Source of the DNA: SURF-21 sp964462595
GTDB taxonomy: Bacteria; Actinomycetota; Geothermincolia; Geothermincolales; RBG-13-55-18
Direction: 5' to 3'
Assembly (NCBI GenBank): GCA_964462595.1
Contig: CAYWXM010000060.1
Location: 1-64,000 of the forward strand
DNA: 64,000 nt
The position numbers and the translations under genes are program-made. The notes under the pieces were generated by a model. That model was given only the letters and a program-made list of their open reading frames with translations. It was not told the origin of the DNA and did no database searches. Within the stretch, counting starts at the first letter, position 1. Each line of letters starts with the position of its first letter. Below are positions 25,428-33,805 of the stretch, one piece after another.

Positions 25428-25706
25428 ATGGACAGGAAAGAACTCCTGACCAAGGTGCGCGACGAGGCGGAACTGCAGAGCCTGAAGCAGGCGGACGGCG
25501 CGGTGAGGGTTATAGTGAGCGTGCTCAAGACACTGCTCTCAGAGGAAGTTGCGCGAGAGGTGGAGGAGTCCCTCCCCGAGGACCTGCGCGAGGGATGGAG
25601 GCTGGTCGAGCCTTACCCCGCGGATATCCTCGAAAGGCAGGATATCTATTTCGAGGAGACAGGGGGCGAAGAGCCCGGGCAGATACCAACCATAACCAAC
25701 GGGTGA
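25428..25706 (+). CDS. DUF2267-like small protein
   Basis: The 92-residue product is acidic and mostly helical (MDRKELLTKVRDEAELQSL...). It resembles DUF2267 proteins, which carry a duplicated helical unit with an E/R-rich signature such as LLSEEVAREVEESLPEDLREGW. Function is unknown. ATG at 25428 has GGGGGTGG upstream. It follows the alpha/beta hydrolase gene by 187 bases. Confidence 0.65.
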   Translation: MDRKELLTKVRDEAELQSLKQADGAVRVIVSVLKTLLSEEVAREVEESLPEDLREGWRLVEPYPADILERQDIYFEETGGEEPGQIPTITNG

Positions 25707-25925
25707 ACCTTCCGGCATGGACCTTACCCTCCGCTCGATCGCGACTCCGGACGCGGGGGCAGGCGGGGCAAGCGGGAAGAGATGGCGGCGAACCGGACCG
25801 GTTATGGATGGAGCGTTAAGAGGGGAATAAGCCGCTCGCCGGAGTTTCGCTATCGGTTTAGCCTTTCACCCACGGGCGGAGCCGACGCGGTGCAAAGCAA
25901 AACAACGCCTTTACCAGCAAAAACT

Positions 25926-25948
25926 TAGCCCCCCAGGGCGCTTTTTTT
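25926..25948 (+). terminator. Weak intrinsic terminator candidate
   Basis: AGCCCCCCAGGGCGCT can form a short hairpin with one mismatch and is followed by seven T residues. It lies just upstream of the fhs promoter and could isolate it from the DUF2267 gene. The stem is short, so confidence is low. From 25707 to here I see no gene. Confidence 0.35.
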
Positions 25949-25950
25949 AT

Positions 25951-25979
25951 TTGCAATAAGAAGGGGTTATGGATATAAT
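25951..25979 (+). promoter_or_regulatory. Strong sigma-70-type promoter of the Wood-Ljungdahl gene run
   Basis: TTGCAA (25951-25956) and a perfect TATAAT (25974-25979) are exactly 17 bases apart. Transcription would start near 25986, about 183 bases before the fhs ATG, leaving room for a structured leader. It is the best promoter match in the window. Confidence 0.75.
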
Positions 25980-25985
25980 ACTTTG

Positions 25986-26168
25986 GGTTCACCGCAGGGC
26001 TAACAAAGTGCCTGCCGATAAAGATCGGACTTCACCGGGGACTTAGGAACCTTCGCGAGGAGGCCATGGCCATCGGTTTAATATACGTTATAACCGGCCG
26101 AGAAAGCCGAAAAATTGCAGGCGGTATGATCGTTCGAGAGCGCTTTGTAAGAGGAAAGGAGTTGCAGC
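25986..26168 (+). promoter_or_regulatory. Structured 5' leader of fhs
   Basis: The leader can fold into a junction closed by GGTTC (25986-25990) with GAACC (26047-26051). Inside are GCAGG (25994-25998) with CCTGC (26011-26015), and CGAT-AAAG-ATCG (26016-26027). GGACTT occurs twice (26027-26032 and 26039-26044). Further on, CGGTT/AACCG (26074-26078, 26093-26097) forms another hairpin. I do not recognise a known riboswitch. A cis-regulatory RNA is possible but unproven. Confidence 0.4.
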
Positions 26169-27872
26169 ATGGTTCCGAGTGACCTGGAAATCGCGCAAGC
26201 AGCGGAACTACTCCCCATCGTCGAGATAGCAGGGAAGATGGGGCTCGAGGAGGACGAGATCGACCTCTTCGGCAAGTACAAGGCCAAAATCGATTTCGAG
26301 GCCTTCCTGGAGAGGGTGAAAGACAAGCCTAACGGCAAGTACATCGACGTGACAGCCATCACCCCCACCCCCCTGGGCGAGGGTAAGACCGTGACTTCCA
26401 TCGGTCTCACGGAATCCCTGGCCAAAATCGGCAAGAGAGTCGTGCTGGCCTTGAGAGAACCCTCCATGGGCCCGGTGTTCGGCATCAAGGGCGGGGCGGC
26501 CGGAGGAGGTTACTCGCAGGTGGTACCCATGGAGGACCTCAACCTCCATTTCACCGGCGATATCCACGCCGTGACCGCCGCCAACAACCTGCTGGCGGCG
26601 ATGATAGACACCAGCATCCTGCTGAAAAACCCCTTGAACATCGATCCTTTGACCATCTCCTGGAGAAGGGTGACGGATATCAGCGACCGCGCCCTGCGCG
26701 ACATCGTAGTCGGGCTGGGCGGAAGGGAGAACGGCTATCCCCGCCAGACCGGCTACGACATCAGCGTGGCCTCCGAGGTCATGGCCATCCTGGCTCTGGC
26801 CAACAGCCTCAAGGACCTCAGGGAGCGCCTGTCGCGCATAGTGGTCGCCTATTCCTACGACGGCAAGCCGGTCACCGCGGAGGACCTCAAGGCTGCGGGA
26901 GCCATGACCGTGCTGCTCAAGGAAGCCCTCAAGCCCAACCTCATCCAGACCCTGGAGCACAACCCGTGCATCATGCATGCCGGGCCTTTCGCCAACATCG
27001 CCCACGGCAACAACTCCATCGTGGCCGACTACGTGGCGCTCAAGTGCGGCGACTACGTGGTGACGGAGTCCGGCTTCGGCGCGGACTGCGGCGCGGAGAA
27101 GATGATGGACATCAAGTGCCGCTACTCCGGCCTTACCCCGGACTGCGTGGTCATCACCTCCACCGTACGCGCCCTCAAGATGCACGGCGGCGCCTTCGAA
27201 GCTCGCCCGGGTAAGCCGCTGGACGAGGAACTGGTCAAGAAGGAGAATATGCCGGCCCTGGAGGATGGCACCGGAAACCTGGTCAAGCAGATCGAGAACA
27301 TGAAGCTCTTCGGCGTACCGGTAGTGGTGACCATCAACAGGCGCACCACCGATACCGAGGCGGAGATCGCTCTGGTGAAGAAGCTGGCCGAAGAGGCCGG
27401 CGTGGAGGCCTGCGTGCCCATCGACGTGTGGGCCAAGGGCGGCGAGGGCGGCAAGGAAGCGGCCGAGGCGGTCGTCGCGGCCTGTGACAAGCCCAAGGAC
27501 TTCAAGTTCCTCTATCCCCTCGAGGCCACCATCAAGGAGAAGATAGAGACCATCGCCACCAAGATCTATGGCGCCGACGGGGTCGATTACAACCCCCTGG
27601 CGGAGCAGAAGATCAAGCAGTTCACCGAGGCCGGCTTCGACAAGCTGCCCATCTGCATGGCCAAGACCCACCTCTCGCTGTCGCACGACCCCAACCTCAA
27701 GGGCGTGCCCAAGAATTACCGCCTGCCGGTAGTGGATATAAGGCCGTCGATAGGCGCCGGGTTCCTGTACCCGCTCTGTGGGACCATGAGGACCATGCCC
27801 GGCCTTCCGAGCCGCCCTGCATCGGTCGATGTCGATATAGATGAGGATGGGAAGACCCTCGGACTGTTTTAG
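26169..27872 (+). CDS. fhs: Formate-tetrahydrofolate ligase
   Basis: Fhs makes 10-formyl-THF from formate, THF and ATP, the second step of the methyl branch. The 567-residue length is normal for bacterial enzymes. Evidence: the P-loop TPTPLGEGKTVTSIGL (about residues 61-76), LREPSMGPVFGIKGGAAGGGYSQV, LNLHFTGDIHAV, and the C-terminal MPGLPSRPASVDVDIDEDG. The ATG follows AAAGGAGTTGCAGC. First gene after the strong promoter and structured leader. A palindromic hairpin follows its stop codon. Confidence 0.97.
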   Translation: MVPSDLEIAQAAELLPIVEIAGKMGLEEDEIDLFGKYKAKIDFEAFLERVKDKPNGKYIDVTAITPTPLGEGKTVTSIGLTESLAKIGKRVVLALREPSMGPVFGIKGGAAGGGYSQVVPMEDLNLHFTGDIHAVTAANNLLAAMIDTSILLKNPLNIDPLTISWRRVTDISDRALRDIVVGLGGRENGYPRQTGYDISVASEVMAILALANSLKDLRERLSRIVVAYSYDGKPVTAEDLKAAGAMTVLLKEALKPNLIQTLEHNPCIMHAGPFANIAHGNNSIVADYVALKCGDYVVTESGFGADCGAEKMMDIKCRYSGLTPDCVVITSTVRALKMHGGAFEARPGKPLDEELVKKENMPALEDGTGNLVKQIENMKLFGVPVVVTINRRTTDTEAEIALVKKLAEEAGVEACVPIDVWAKGGEGGKEAAEAVVAACDKPKDFKFLYPLEATIKEKIETIATKIYGADGVDYNPLAEQKIKQFTEAGFDKLPICMAKTHLSLSHDPNLKGVPKNYRLPVVDIRPSIGAGFLYPLCGTMRTMPGLPSRPASVDVDIDEDGKTLGLF

Positions 27873-27910
27873 GTCGCGTAACGTAGGATAAGGATGCCAG
27901 TCGGAAGCGA

Positions 27911-27935
27911 TGCCCCGGTCCGAGGGACCGGGGCA
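27911..27935 (+). terminator. GC-rich hairpin after fhs
   Basis: TGCCCCGGTCC (27911-27921) pairs perfectly with GGACCGGGGCA (27925-27935) across a three-base loop. There is no U-run, so it may stabilise the fhs message end or attenuate rather than fully terminate transcription. Confidence 0.55.
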
Positions 27936-27981
27936 TTCACCGGTAAAGGCACAATTTATAGGTATGGGAAGTGAGTGATCC

Positions 27982-29976
27982 TTGGAAGGCAATTACAAAG
28001 TACTGTTCATGCCGGATAATCGTTACATATTAGTCTCTCACGGAGAAAACCTGCTCAAGGCGGCCATGGATGCAGACGTGCACATCAACGCTTCCTGCGG
28101 GGGCGCGGGTTCCTGTGGAAAGTGCCGGGTGGTGGTCGAGGAAGGGGAGGTGGAGCGCGAGCCGAACACCAAGCTGGCCGAGGCGGAGATCGCCAAGGGA
28201 TATGCGCTGGCCTGTCAGACCAAGGTTCTCTCTGATCTCAAGGTGACGATCCCACTGGAATCGCGCATTGGCGACAAGCGCATATTCCAGCGCGCTGAGC
28301 CCACCCCCGCGCACGGCTACCTGCTGGCGGCTGCCGACTGGGAGGAACGCCTGCCGGAATGGGAACTCGATCCGCCCACCCGCAAGGTACACCTGGTATT
28401 GGCCGAACCCACCCTCGACGATAACACCAGCGACGCCGAGCGTATCAAGCGCGGCCTGGCTATGGAGGCGGATCTGCGCGATGTGGTGATCGATTTTCCA
28501 GTCCTGCAGAGGCTTCCCAACATGATCCGCCAGAGCAACTGGGACATAACGGTGACCGTGCTGGATTCCGGCGATGAGCTGCGTGCCGTACGCATCGAGC
28601 AGGGAGATACCTCGCTCAGGCAGTCGGCCATCGCCATCGATATAGGCACCACCACCATCTCCGCCGAACTCATCGACCTGCACACCGGGGAGGTCACCGC
28701 ACGGGCTTCCGACTACAATGCCCAGGTGGCGTTCGGAGAGGATGTGATCTCGCGCATCATCTACGCGACTAAGGGTACCGGGCTGGCAAAGCTGCAGTCG
28801 GTGGTCGTCGGGACCATATGGAACCTGATAAAGAACCTGGTCGAGCAGGCGGAGATCGAATATTGCAATATCACCCACGTGGTGGCGGCCGGGAACACGA
28901 CCATTACGCACCTGTTTCTGGGGCTCAACCCCAAATATATACGGGAAGAGCCATACATACCCTCCGGCACCATTTTCCCCTGGATCAAGTGCTCGGATAT
29001 CGGCCTGCGCATCGCGGCGGGCGTCTATCTCTATGCCATTCCCTGCGTGGCCAGCTACGTGGGGGGCGACATAGTGGCGGGCGTCCTGGCCGCCGGTATC
29101 TTCAACACCGACAGGATGACCCTGTACATCGATATCGGTACCAATGGGGAGATAGTGCTGGGCAACCGCGACTGGATGCTCTCGTGTTCGTGCTCCGCCG
29201 GACCCGCTTTCGAGGGCGGGGGGGTCAAACACGGCATGCGTGCCACCAGCGGAGCCATAGAGCAGGTGCGTATCGATAAGGTGGGTTACGAACCCATGAT
29301 AATCACCGTGGGGAACAGGAAGCCCATCGGCATCTGCGGGTCCGGCCTCATAGACCTTCTTTCCGAGATGTTCCTCACCGGTCTCATGAACGAGAAGGGC
29401 AAGATCAACACCGACTTGCCCACGGATCGCGTGCGCGCTATTGAGGGTGGCGCCGAGTACGTGCTGGTGTGGGCGGAGGACTCGGCCACCCGCAGGGATA
29501 TCGTCATCACCGAGGTGGACATCGACAACCTCATGCGGGCCAAGGCGGCGGTTTATGCGGGCATCGAGGTCCTGCTCTCGTCGATGGATATGGACGTCTC
29601 TATGATCGACGAGCTGCTCATAGCGGGCGCTTTCGGGCGTTACCTGGAAGTCGACAAGGCCGTGAGCATCGGCCTGCTGCCGGATATCGGTTACGACAAG
29701 ATCAAGTTCGTGGGAAACGGTTCTCTCCTGGGCGCCCATCTCTCGGCGCTTTCCAGGGAGATGATGGAAAAGGCCAACGATATCGCGCGCCAGATGACCT
29801 ACCTGGAGCTTTCCATGAACCCGGCGTTCATGGATCACTATATGTCGGCGATGTTCTTCCCGCATACCAACATGGAGATGTTCCCCACCGTGCAGGAGAA
29901 GCTGGAAGCCTACCGCTCCGTGCAGCGCATGGCATCCGAGACAGCCGAAGACGACGGGGGAGGGGAAGGAAGCTGA
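27982..29976 (+). CDS. acsV: ASKHA/DUF4445 reductive activator of corrinoid Fe-S protein
   Basis: This is RACo-like: an ATP-dependent activator that reduces cob(II)alamin of the corrinoid Fe-S protein to active Co(I). The 664-residue product has an N-terminal [2Fe-2S] ferredoxin (Cys 39, 45, 48 and 78), a linker, and the C-terminal DUF4445 ASKHA ATPase with AIDIGTTTISAELID (about 217-231), VAAGNTTITHLFLGL and YIDIGTNGEIVLGN. The TTG at 27982 is the only start that keeps the first ferredoxin strand, because an in-frame TGA lies just upstream (27976-27978). It lies two bases before cooC and near acsCD. Confidence 0.92.
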   Translation: MEGNYKVLFMPDNRYILVSHGENLLKAAMDADVHINASCGGAGSCGKCRVVVEEGEVEREPNTKLAEAEIAKGYALACQTKVLSDLKVTIPLESRIGDKRIFQRAEPTPAHGYLLAAADWEERLPEWELDPPTRKVHLVLAEPTLDDNTSDAERIKRGLAMEADLRDVVIDFPVLQRLPNMIRQSNWDITVTVLDSGDELRAVRIEQGDTSLRQSAIAIDIGTTTISAELIDLHTGEVTARASDYNAQVAFGEDVISRIIYATKGTGLAKLQSVVVGTIWNLIKNLVEQAEIEYCNITHVVAAGNTTITHLFLGLNPKYIREEPYIPSGTIFPWIKCSDIGLRIAAGVYLYAIPCVASYVGGDIVAGVLAAGIFNTDRMTLYIDIGTNGEIVLGNRDWMLSCSCSAGPAFEGGGVKHGMRATSGAIEQVRIDKVGYEPMIITVGNRKPIGICGSGLIDLLSEMFLTGLMNEKGKINTDLPTDRVRAIEGGAEYVLVWAEDSATRRDIVITEVDIDNLMRAKAAVYAGIEVLLSSMDMDVSMIDELLIAGAFGRYLEVDKAVSIGLLPDIGYDKIKFVGNGSLLGAHLSALSREMMEKANDIARQMTYLELSMNPAFMDHYMSAMFFPHTNMEMFPTVQEKLEAYRSVQRMASETAEDDGGGEGS

Positions 29977-29977
29977 G

Positions 29978-30754
29978 ATGTCGACGTTCGTGATCGCCGT
30001 AGCGGGCAAGGGAGGCACGGGGAAGACGACGTTTTCCGCCGTGAGCGTGGCCTGGCTCGTGGACAGAACGGGAAAACCGGTGCTGGCCGTGGACGCAGAT
30101 TCGAATTCCAACCTCGACCTGGCCCTGGGCACGCGCGCGGAGAAGACCATTGGATCCGTGCGCGAGTATCTCACCGAAAACGTGAAAAACATGCCCGCGG
30201 GGATGTCCAAGGAAGTGTGGGTGGAGATGCTCCTGCAGCAGGCACTGGTGGAGGAAAAGGGATTCGACCTCGTCTCCATGGGGAGGCCGGAAGGGCCCGG
30301 GTGCTACTGCTACCTTAACAATATCTTTCGCCGTTACCTCGATATCATGGCCAGCCATTACGATTACGTGGTCATGGATAACGAGGCGGGCATGGAGCAC
30401 CTGTCGCGGCGCACCACCACCGGGGTGGACATCATGTTCGTCACCTCGGACCCCACGGTCCGCGGTATAGAGACGGCCTTGCGCATCCGCGACCTGGCCC
30501 GCGACCTCAAGCTGAACATCAGGCAGATAGCCCTGGTGATATCCCGGGTGCGCAACGGCCTGCCCGATAACCTGCGCTCCCTGGCCGAGGACAACAACCT
30601 GGAGATAGCGGGGACGATACCCGACGACGATACCATCCGGGAATACGACGAGGCCGGCAAAGCACTCTCCCAGCTCCCCGAGGAGAGCCAGGCACGGAAG
30701 GCGGTAGAGGAAATATTGGTCTCTTACCTGGGGATTTCCGGGGGCAAAGACTAG
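29978..30754 (+). CDS. cooC: CO dehydrogenase maturation ATPase CooC
   Basis: CooC is a MinD-type ATPase that inserts nickel into the C-cluster of CO dehydrogenase (the AcsF homologue acts on ACS). The 258-residue product has the deviant Walker A AGKGGTGKTTF with the signature Lys (about residues 10-19), the dimer-interface metal motif GRPEGPGCYCYLNN (about 103-116, with the CxC that binds metal) and MDNEAGMEHLSRR. The start is one base after the acsV stop region. Such genes usually accompany acsA/acsB, as here. Confidence 0.94.
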   Translation: MSTFVIAVAGKGGTGKTTFSAVSVAWLVDRTGKPVLAVDADSNSNLDLALGTRAEKTIGSVREYLTENVKNMPAGMSKEVWVEMLLQQALVEEKGFDLVSMGRPEGPGCYCYLNNIFRRYLDIMASHYDYVVMDNEAGMEHLSRRTTTGVDIMFVTSDPTVRGIETALRIRDLARDLKLNIRQIALVISRVRNGLPDNLRSLAEDNNLEIAGTIPDDDTIREYDEAGKALSQLPEESQARKAVEEILVSYLGISGGKD

Positions 30755-30868
30755 AAAACGGGCTATATATATACTGGCGGTAAAACAGACGGGTATTAAT
30801 GTTGAAAGATTATGGCGTAATGGCCGAAATGGTGAGATAATCAGGACTTGGACCGGGGAGGTCTGACG

Positions 30869-31495
30869 ATGTACGTAGAGAAACCCATGGTCGTATTTTT
30901 GGACAAGCTCGCCTCCAGGTCGCCGGAGCCAGGCGGTGGGTCGGTTTCGGCACTCGTGGCTGCCCTTGGAGCGGCCCTTATTTCGATGGTCGGAAACCTG
31001 ACCCTGGGCAAGGAAAAGTATGCCGCCGTCCAGGACCAGGTGGAAGAGTTGCTCGCATCTTCAGAAAAACTCCGCGGTGAGCTTCAAAGCTTGATCCAGA
31101 AAGACACGGAGGTTTACTCGGAAGTCTCGGCCGCCTACAAGCTCCCGCGCGATACGGAGGAGGAGAAGGTCACGAGGAAAGCCCGTATCCAGGATGCCCT
31201 GAAGCTGGCGACCGAGGTCCCCTTCGAGATAGCCGAAAAGAGCCTCGAGGTAGCCCGCCTCGCGGAGACCTCCGCCGAGATCGGTAACGTCGGAGCGGTA
31301 AGCGACGCCGGGGTGGCGGTGCTTCTAGCCGAGGCGGCCGCGCAGAGCGCAGCCCTGAACGTCAAGATCAACGTGAACAGCATAGAGGACGTCGCATACA
31401 CGCAGAGTAAATGGGACCGCATCTGCGAGATACTGGAGGAAGCGGCGGACCTGCGCGAACGAGTAGTGCAAGTGACCTACGAAAAGCTGGGTTGA
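30869..31495 (+). CDS. fchA: Methenyl-THF cyclohydrolase (FchA family)
   Basis: FchA hydrolyses or forms methenyl-THF, the third step of the methyl branch. The 208-residue product begins MYVEKPMVVFLDKLASRSPEPGGGSVSA, the formiminotransferase-cyclodeaminase/FchA signature (P-G-G-G-S-x-S-A), and is all-helical with family segments such as GNVGAVSDAGVAVLL. ATG 30869 is preferred, with GGGGAGGT seven bases upstream. It lies just before folD, which lacks the residues for this step. Confidence 0.93.
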   Translation: MYVEKPMVVFLDKLASRSPEPGGGSVSALVAALGAALISMVGNLTLGKEKYAAVQDQVEELLASSEKLRGELQSLIQKDTEVYSEVSAAYKLPRDTEEEKVTRKARIQDALKLATEVPFEIAEKSLEVARLAETSAEIGNVGAVSDAGVAVLLAEAAAQSAALNVKINVNSIEDVAYTQSKWDRICEILEEAADLRERVVQVTYEKLG

Positions 31496-31678
31496 TCCGT
31501 TCGCGTAGCGGCGCGATCACCCCGTGGTTCGGAAAGAAGTGACGAGGCGACCTCGTTTGAGAAGCCGTAAGGATATATGGAGACCCTGTGCGTTGTCGCG
31601 TGACACGCTGTCGGATGTAAGCGCTTGCGGAGGTTACGCGAGTACTTGTCAGGATGTGAGAGGAAAGGAGCATGGGAC

Positions 31679-32617
31679 ATGACCTTGGTCATCGATTGTG
31701 TAGCCATCGGCGACGAGCTGATGAAGGAGATCATCGCGGAAACCGAATCCCTTAAATCTAAGGGCGTCACCCCGGGTATCGCCACCCTGCTGGTGGGGGA
31801 CGACTTCGGGGCCAGGATGTACAGGGGCCAGGTGGAGAAGTTCTGCGAGGAGGCGGGTTTCAATTATGTAAACGAGAATCCGCCGGCCGACGTAAGCGAG
31901 GACGAGGTCGTGGAGATCGTCAAGAGGCTCAATGCCGACAAGGCAGTCAGCGGCATCCTTCCCCTCCGCCCCTTCCCCGAACATATATCGGACAGCGCGG
32001 TTATCAACTCCATCGACGTGGGCAAGGACATCGATACCTTTCACCCCTTCAACATGGGAAAACTGGCCCTCGGAGAGCCCACCTTTCCTCCCGCCACGCC
32101 TTCAGCGGTGGTCGAGATACTCGACCGTTATGCCAGGGACGTAAAGAAGGTGGACCCCAAGGATTTTTACGAGGGCGCCGAGGTGTGCGTGGTCGGGCAC
32201 TCCAATATCGTGGGCAAGCCCCTGGCTTTCCTCATGCTCAACCGCAATGCCTCGACCACCGTGGTCCATGTCTTCACCTCGATGAAAGGAAACCTGGAAA
32301 AACATACCAAGCAGGCGGATATCCTTATCGTGGCCGCGGGCAAGGCGGATCTCCTCGGGCCGGAACAGGTGAAAGAGGGAGCTATCGTGATAGACGTGGG
32401 CATCAACCGCGTCAAAGTCCTGGATGAGGCGGGCGAGCCGGTGTTGAACGATAAGGGTAAGCCTAAGACGAAGACGGTTGGCGACGTATCGTTCGACGCC
32501 GTGAAAGACATGACCGAAGCCATCACAACCGTTCCCGGAGGCGTGGGCTCGGTTACCAACCGCATGCTCATGAAGAACGCCCTGCGCGCCTGCAAGATGC
32601 AGAACGGGCTTGAATGA
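31679..32617 (+). CDS. folD: Methylene-THF dehydrogenase (FolD family), probably monofunctional
   Basis: The 312-residue product has the FolD fold: catalytic domain, then the Rossmann domain with VVGHSNIVGKPLAFLML (about residues 176-192) and C-terminal TTVPGGVGSVT. It would oxidise or reduce methylene/methenyl-THF. In E. coli FolD, Lys54 (YVASK) and Gln98 (LVQLPLP) serve the cyclohydrolase reaction. Here the ungapped equivalents are Val52 (YRGQV, codon 31832-31834) and Leu96 (ILPLRPFP, codon 31964-31966); Tyr48 and the D-x-F-H-P-F-N region remain. That and adjacent fchA suggest dehydrogenase only. ATG 31679 has AAAGGAG upstream. Confidence 0.9.
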   Translation: MTLVIDCVAIGDELMKEIIAETESLKSKGVTPGIATLLVGDDFGARMYRGQVEKFCEEAGFNYVNENPPADVSEDEVVEIVKRLNADKAVSGILPLRPFPEHISDSAVINSIDVGKDIDTFHPFNMGKLALGEPTFPPATPSAVVEILDRYARDVKKVDPKDFYEGAEVCVVGHSNIVGKPLAFLMLNRNASTTVVHVFTSMKGNLEKHTKQADILIVAAGKADLLGPEQVKEGAIVIDVGINRVKVLDEAGEPVLNDKGKPKTKTVGDVSFDAVKDMTEAITTVPGGVGSVTNRMLMKNALRACKMQNGLE

Positions 32618-32696
32618 TAAACGACAATGCGCTGTTTGAGCAGGGAGAATATCATAGTAAACGACAGCAGGAAAGATATTGGAAAGGAGAGATGAG

Positions 32697-33641
32697 ATGG
32701 CATTCAATCTACCGACGGAGACGGCCAAGGGCAAAGTCCGCGAGGTAGAGTTGGGAGCTGGCGAAAAAGCCATAAAGGTGGGCGGAGAAGATATCCTTCC
32801 CTTCTACCTCTGGGAGGGAGAGATGCCCAACAAGCCTATCGTCGCGGCCGAAGTATACGACGAGGTGACGGACGAACTGACTCCGGCGCTGGAGAAAGCC
32901 CTCGGCGAAGTGAAGAACGACCCCGTAGCCTGGTCTAAGAAGGCCGTCGAAGAATGGGGAGCGGACGCCATATTCCTGTTTCTCGCCTCGACCGATCCCA
33001 AGGGTACAGATGCCCCTACGGAGGCGGCGGCGGATACGGCGCTCAAGGTGATGGAGGCCGTAAACGTGCCGGTTATAGTGTACGGCACCGAGGACGTGGA
33101 TAAGGATTCGGAGCTTTCCAGGGTCATCTGCGCCAAGGCGGAGGGAAGGAACGTGATCATAGGCCCAGCCAAGGAAGAGGACTTCAAAAAGGTGGGCGCG
33201 CCGGCCATCGGTTACAAGCAGACGGTCGTGGGTTTTACCCCCATCGACGTCAACCTGGCCAAGCAGCTCAACATCCTCCTCACCAACCTGGGCATGGAGG
33301 CTGAAAAGCTGCTTATCGACCCTACCACGGGAGCCCTGGGCTACGGCCTCGAGTACACCTATTCGGTCATGGAGCGCTTGAAGATCGCCGCTCTCTACCA
33401 GGACGACTCCATGACCAAGATGCCCATGCTTGCCAATATAGCCCTGCAGGCCTGGAAAACCAAGGAGGCCAAGAGCAGCGAGGAGGAATACCCGGAGTGG
33501 GGGGACCAGGAGAAGCGCGGCATCATGTGGGAGGTGCTGACATCCGTGCCTTTGCTTCTGGCGGGCTCCAACATCCTGGTACTGAGGCACCCCGAGTCCA
33601 TCCGCTTAACCAAGCAGATAATAGCCGACCTTTTAGGATAG
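32697..33641 (+). CDS. acsD: Corrinoid Fe-S protein small subunit (ACDS delta)
   Basis: AcsD forms with AcsC the corrinoid Fe-S protein that carries the methyl group from AcsE to acetyl-CoA synthase. The 314-residue product has the TIM-barrel of the CdhD family, recognised by the start LPTETAKGKVREVELG, KPIVAAEVYDEVTDE, DPTTGALGYGLEYTYSVMERL (about 216-236) and LRHPESIRLTKQII near the C terminus. ATG 32697 has AAAGGAGAG upstream. It is separated from acsC by acsA and acsB. Confidence 0.95.
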   Translation: MAFNLPTETAKGKVREVELGAGEKAIKVGGEDILPFYLWEGEMPNKPIVAAEVYDEVTDELTPALEKALGEVKNDPVAWSKKAVEEWGADAIFLFLASTDPKGTDAPTEAAADTALKVMEAVNVPVIVYGTEDVDKDSELSRVICAKAEGRNVIIGPAKEEDFKKVGAPAIGYKQTVVGFTPIDVNLAKQLNILLTNLGMEAEKLLIDPTTGALGYGLEYTYSVMERLKIAALYQDDSMTKMPMLANIALQAWKTKEAKSSEEEYPEWGDQEKRGIMWEVLTSVPLLLAGSNILVLRHPESIRLTKQIIADLLG

Positions 33642-33805
33642 GCTTTGATATACGGTCGGGCGTTTGTGGCGAAGACACGAATGCGGCGAGGCGGTCTGGT
33701 ATGAGAAATACGGGAGCCGAGCACGGTGCGCCAACTTCGGACCGGCCGACGAAAATAATGGGTTCAAGAAGGACCCGGAAAGTAATTCCACAGGAGGGAT
33801 AAAGA

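Noticed and set aside
25986..26051. ZTP-type riboswitch
   Set aside because: The CACCGGGG string is similar, but the downstream CCGCCUGGGC-like element needed for the pseudoknot is absent.
28030..30279. Long minus-strand open frame opposite acsV and cooC
   Set aside because: It is antisense to two well-supported genes and has no recognised domain or ribosome site.
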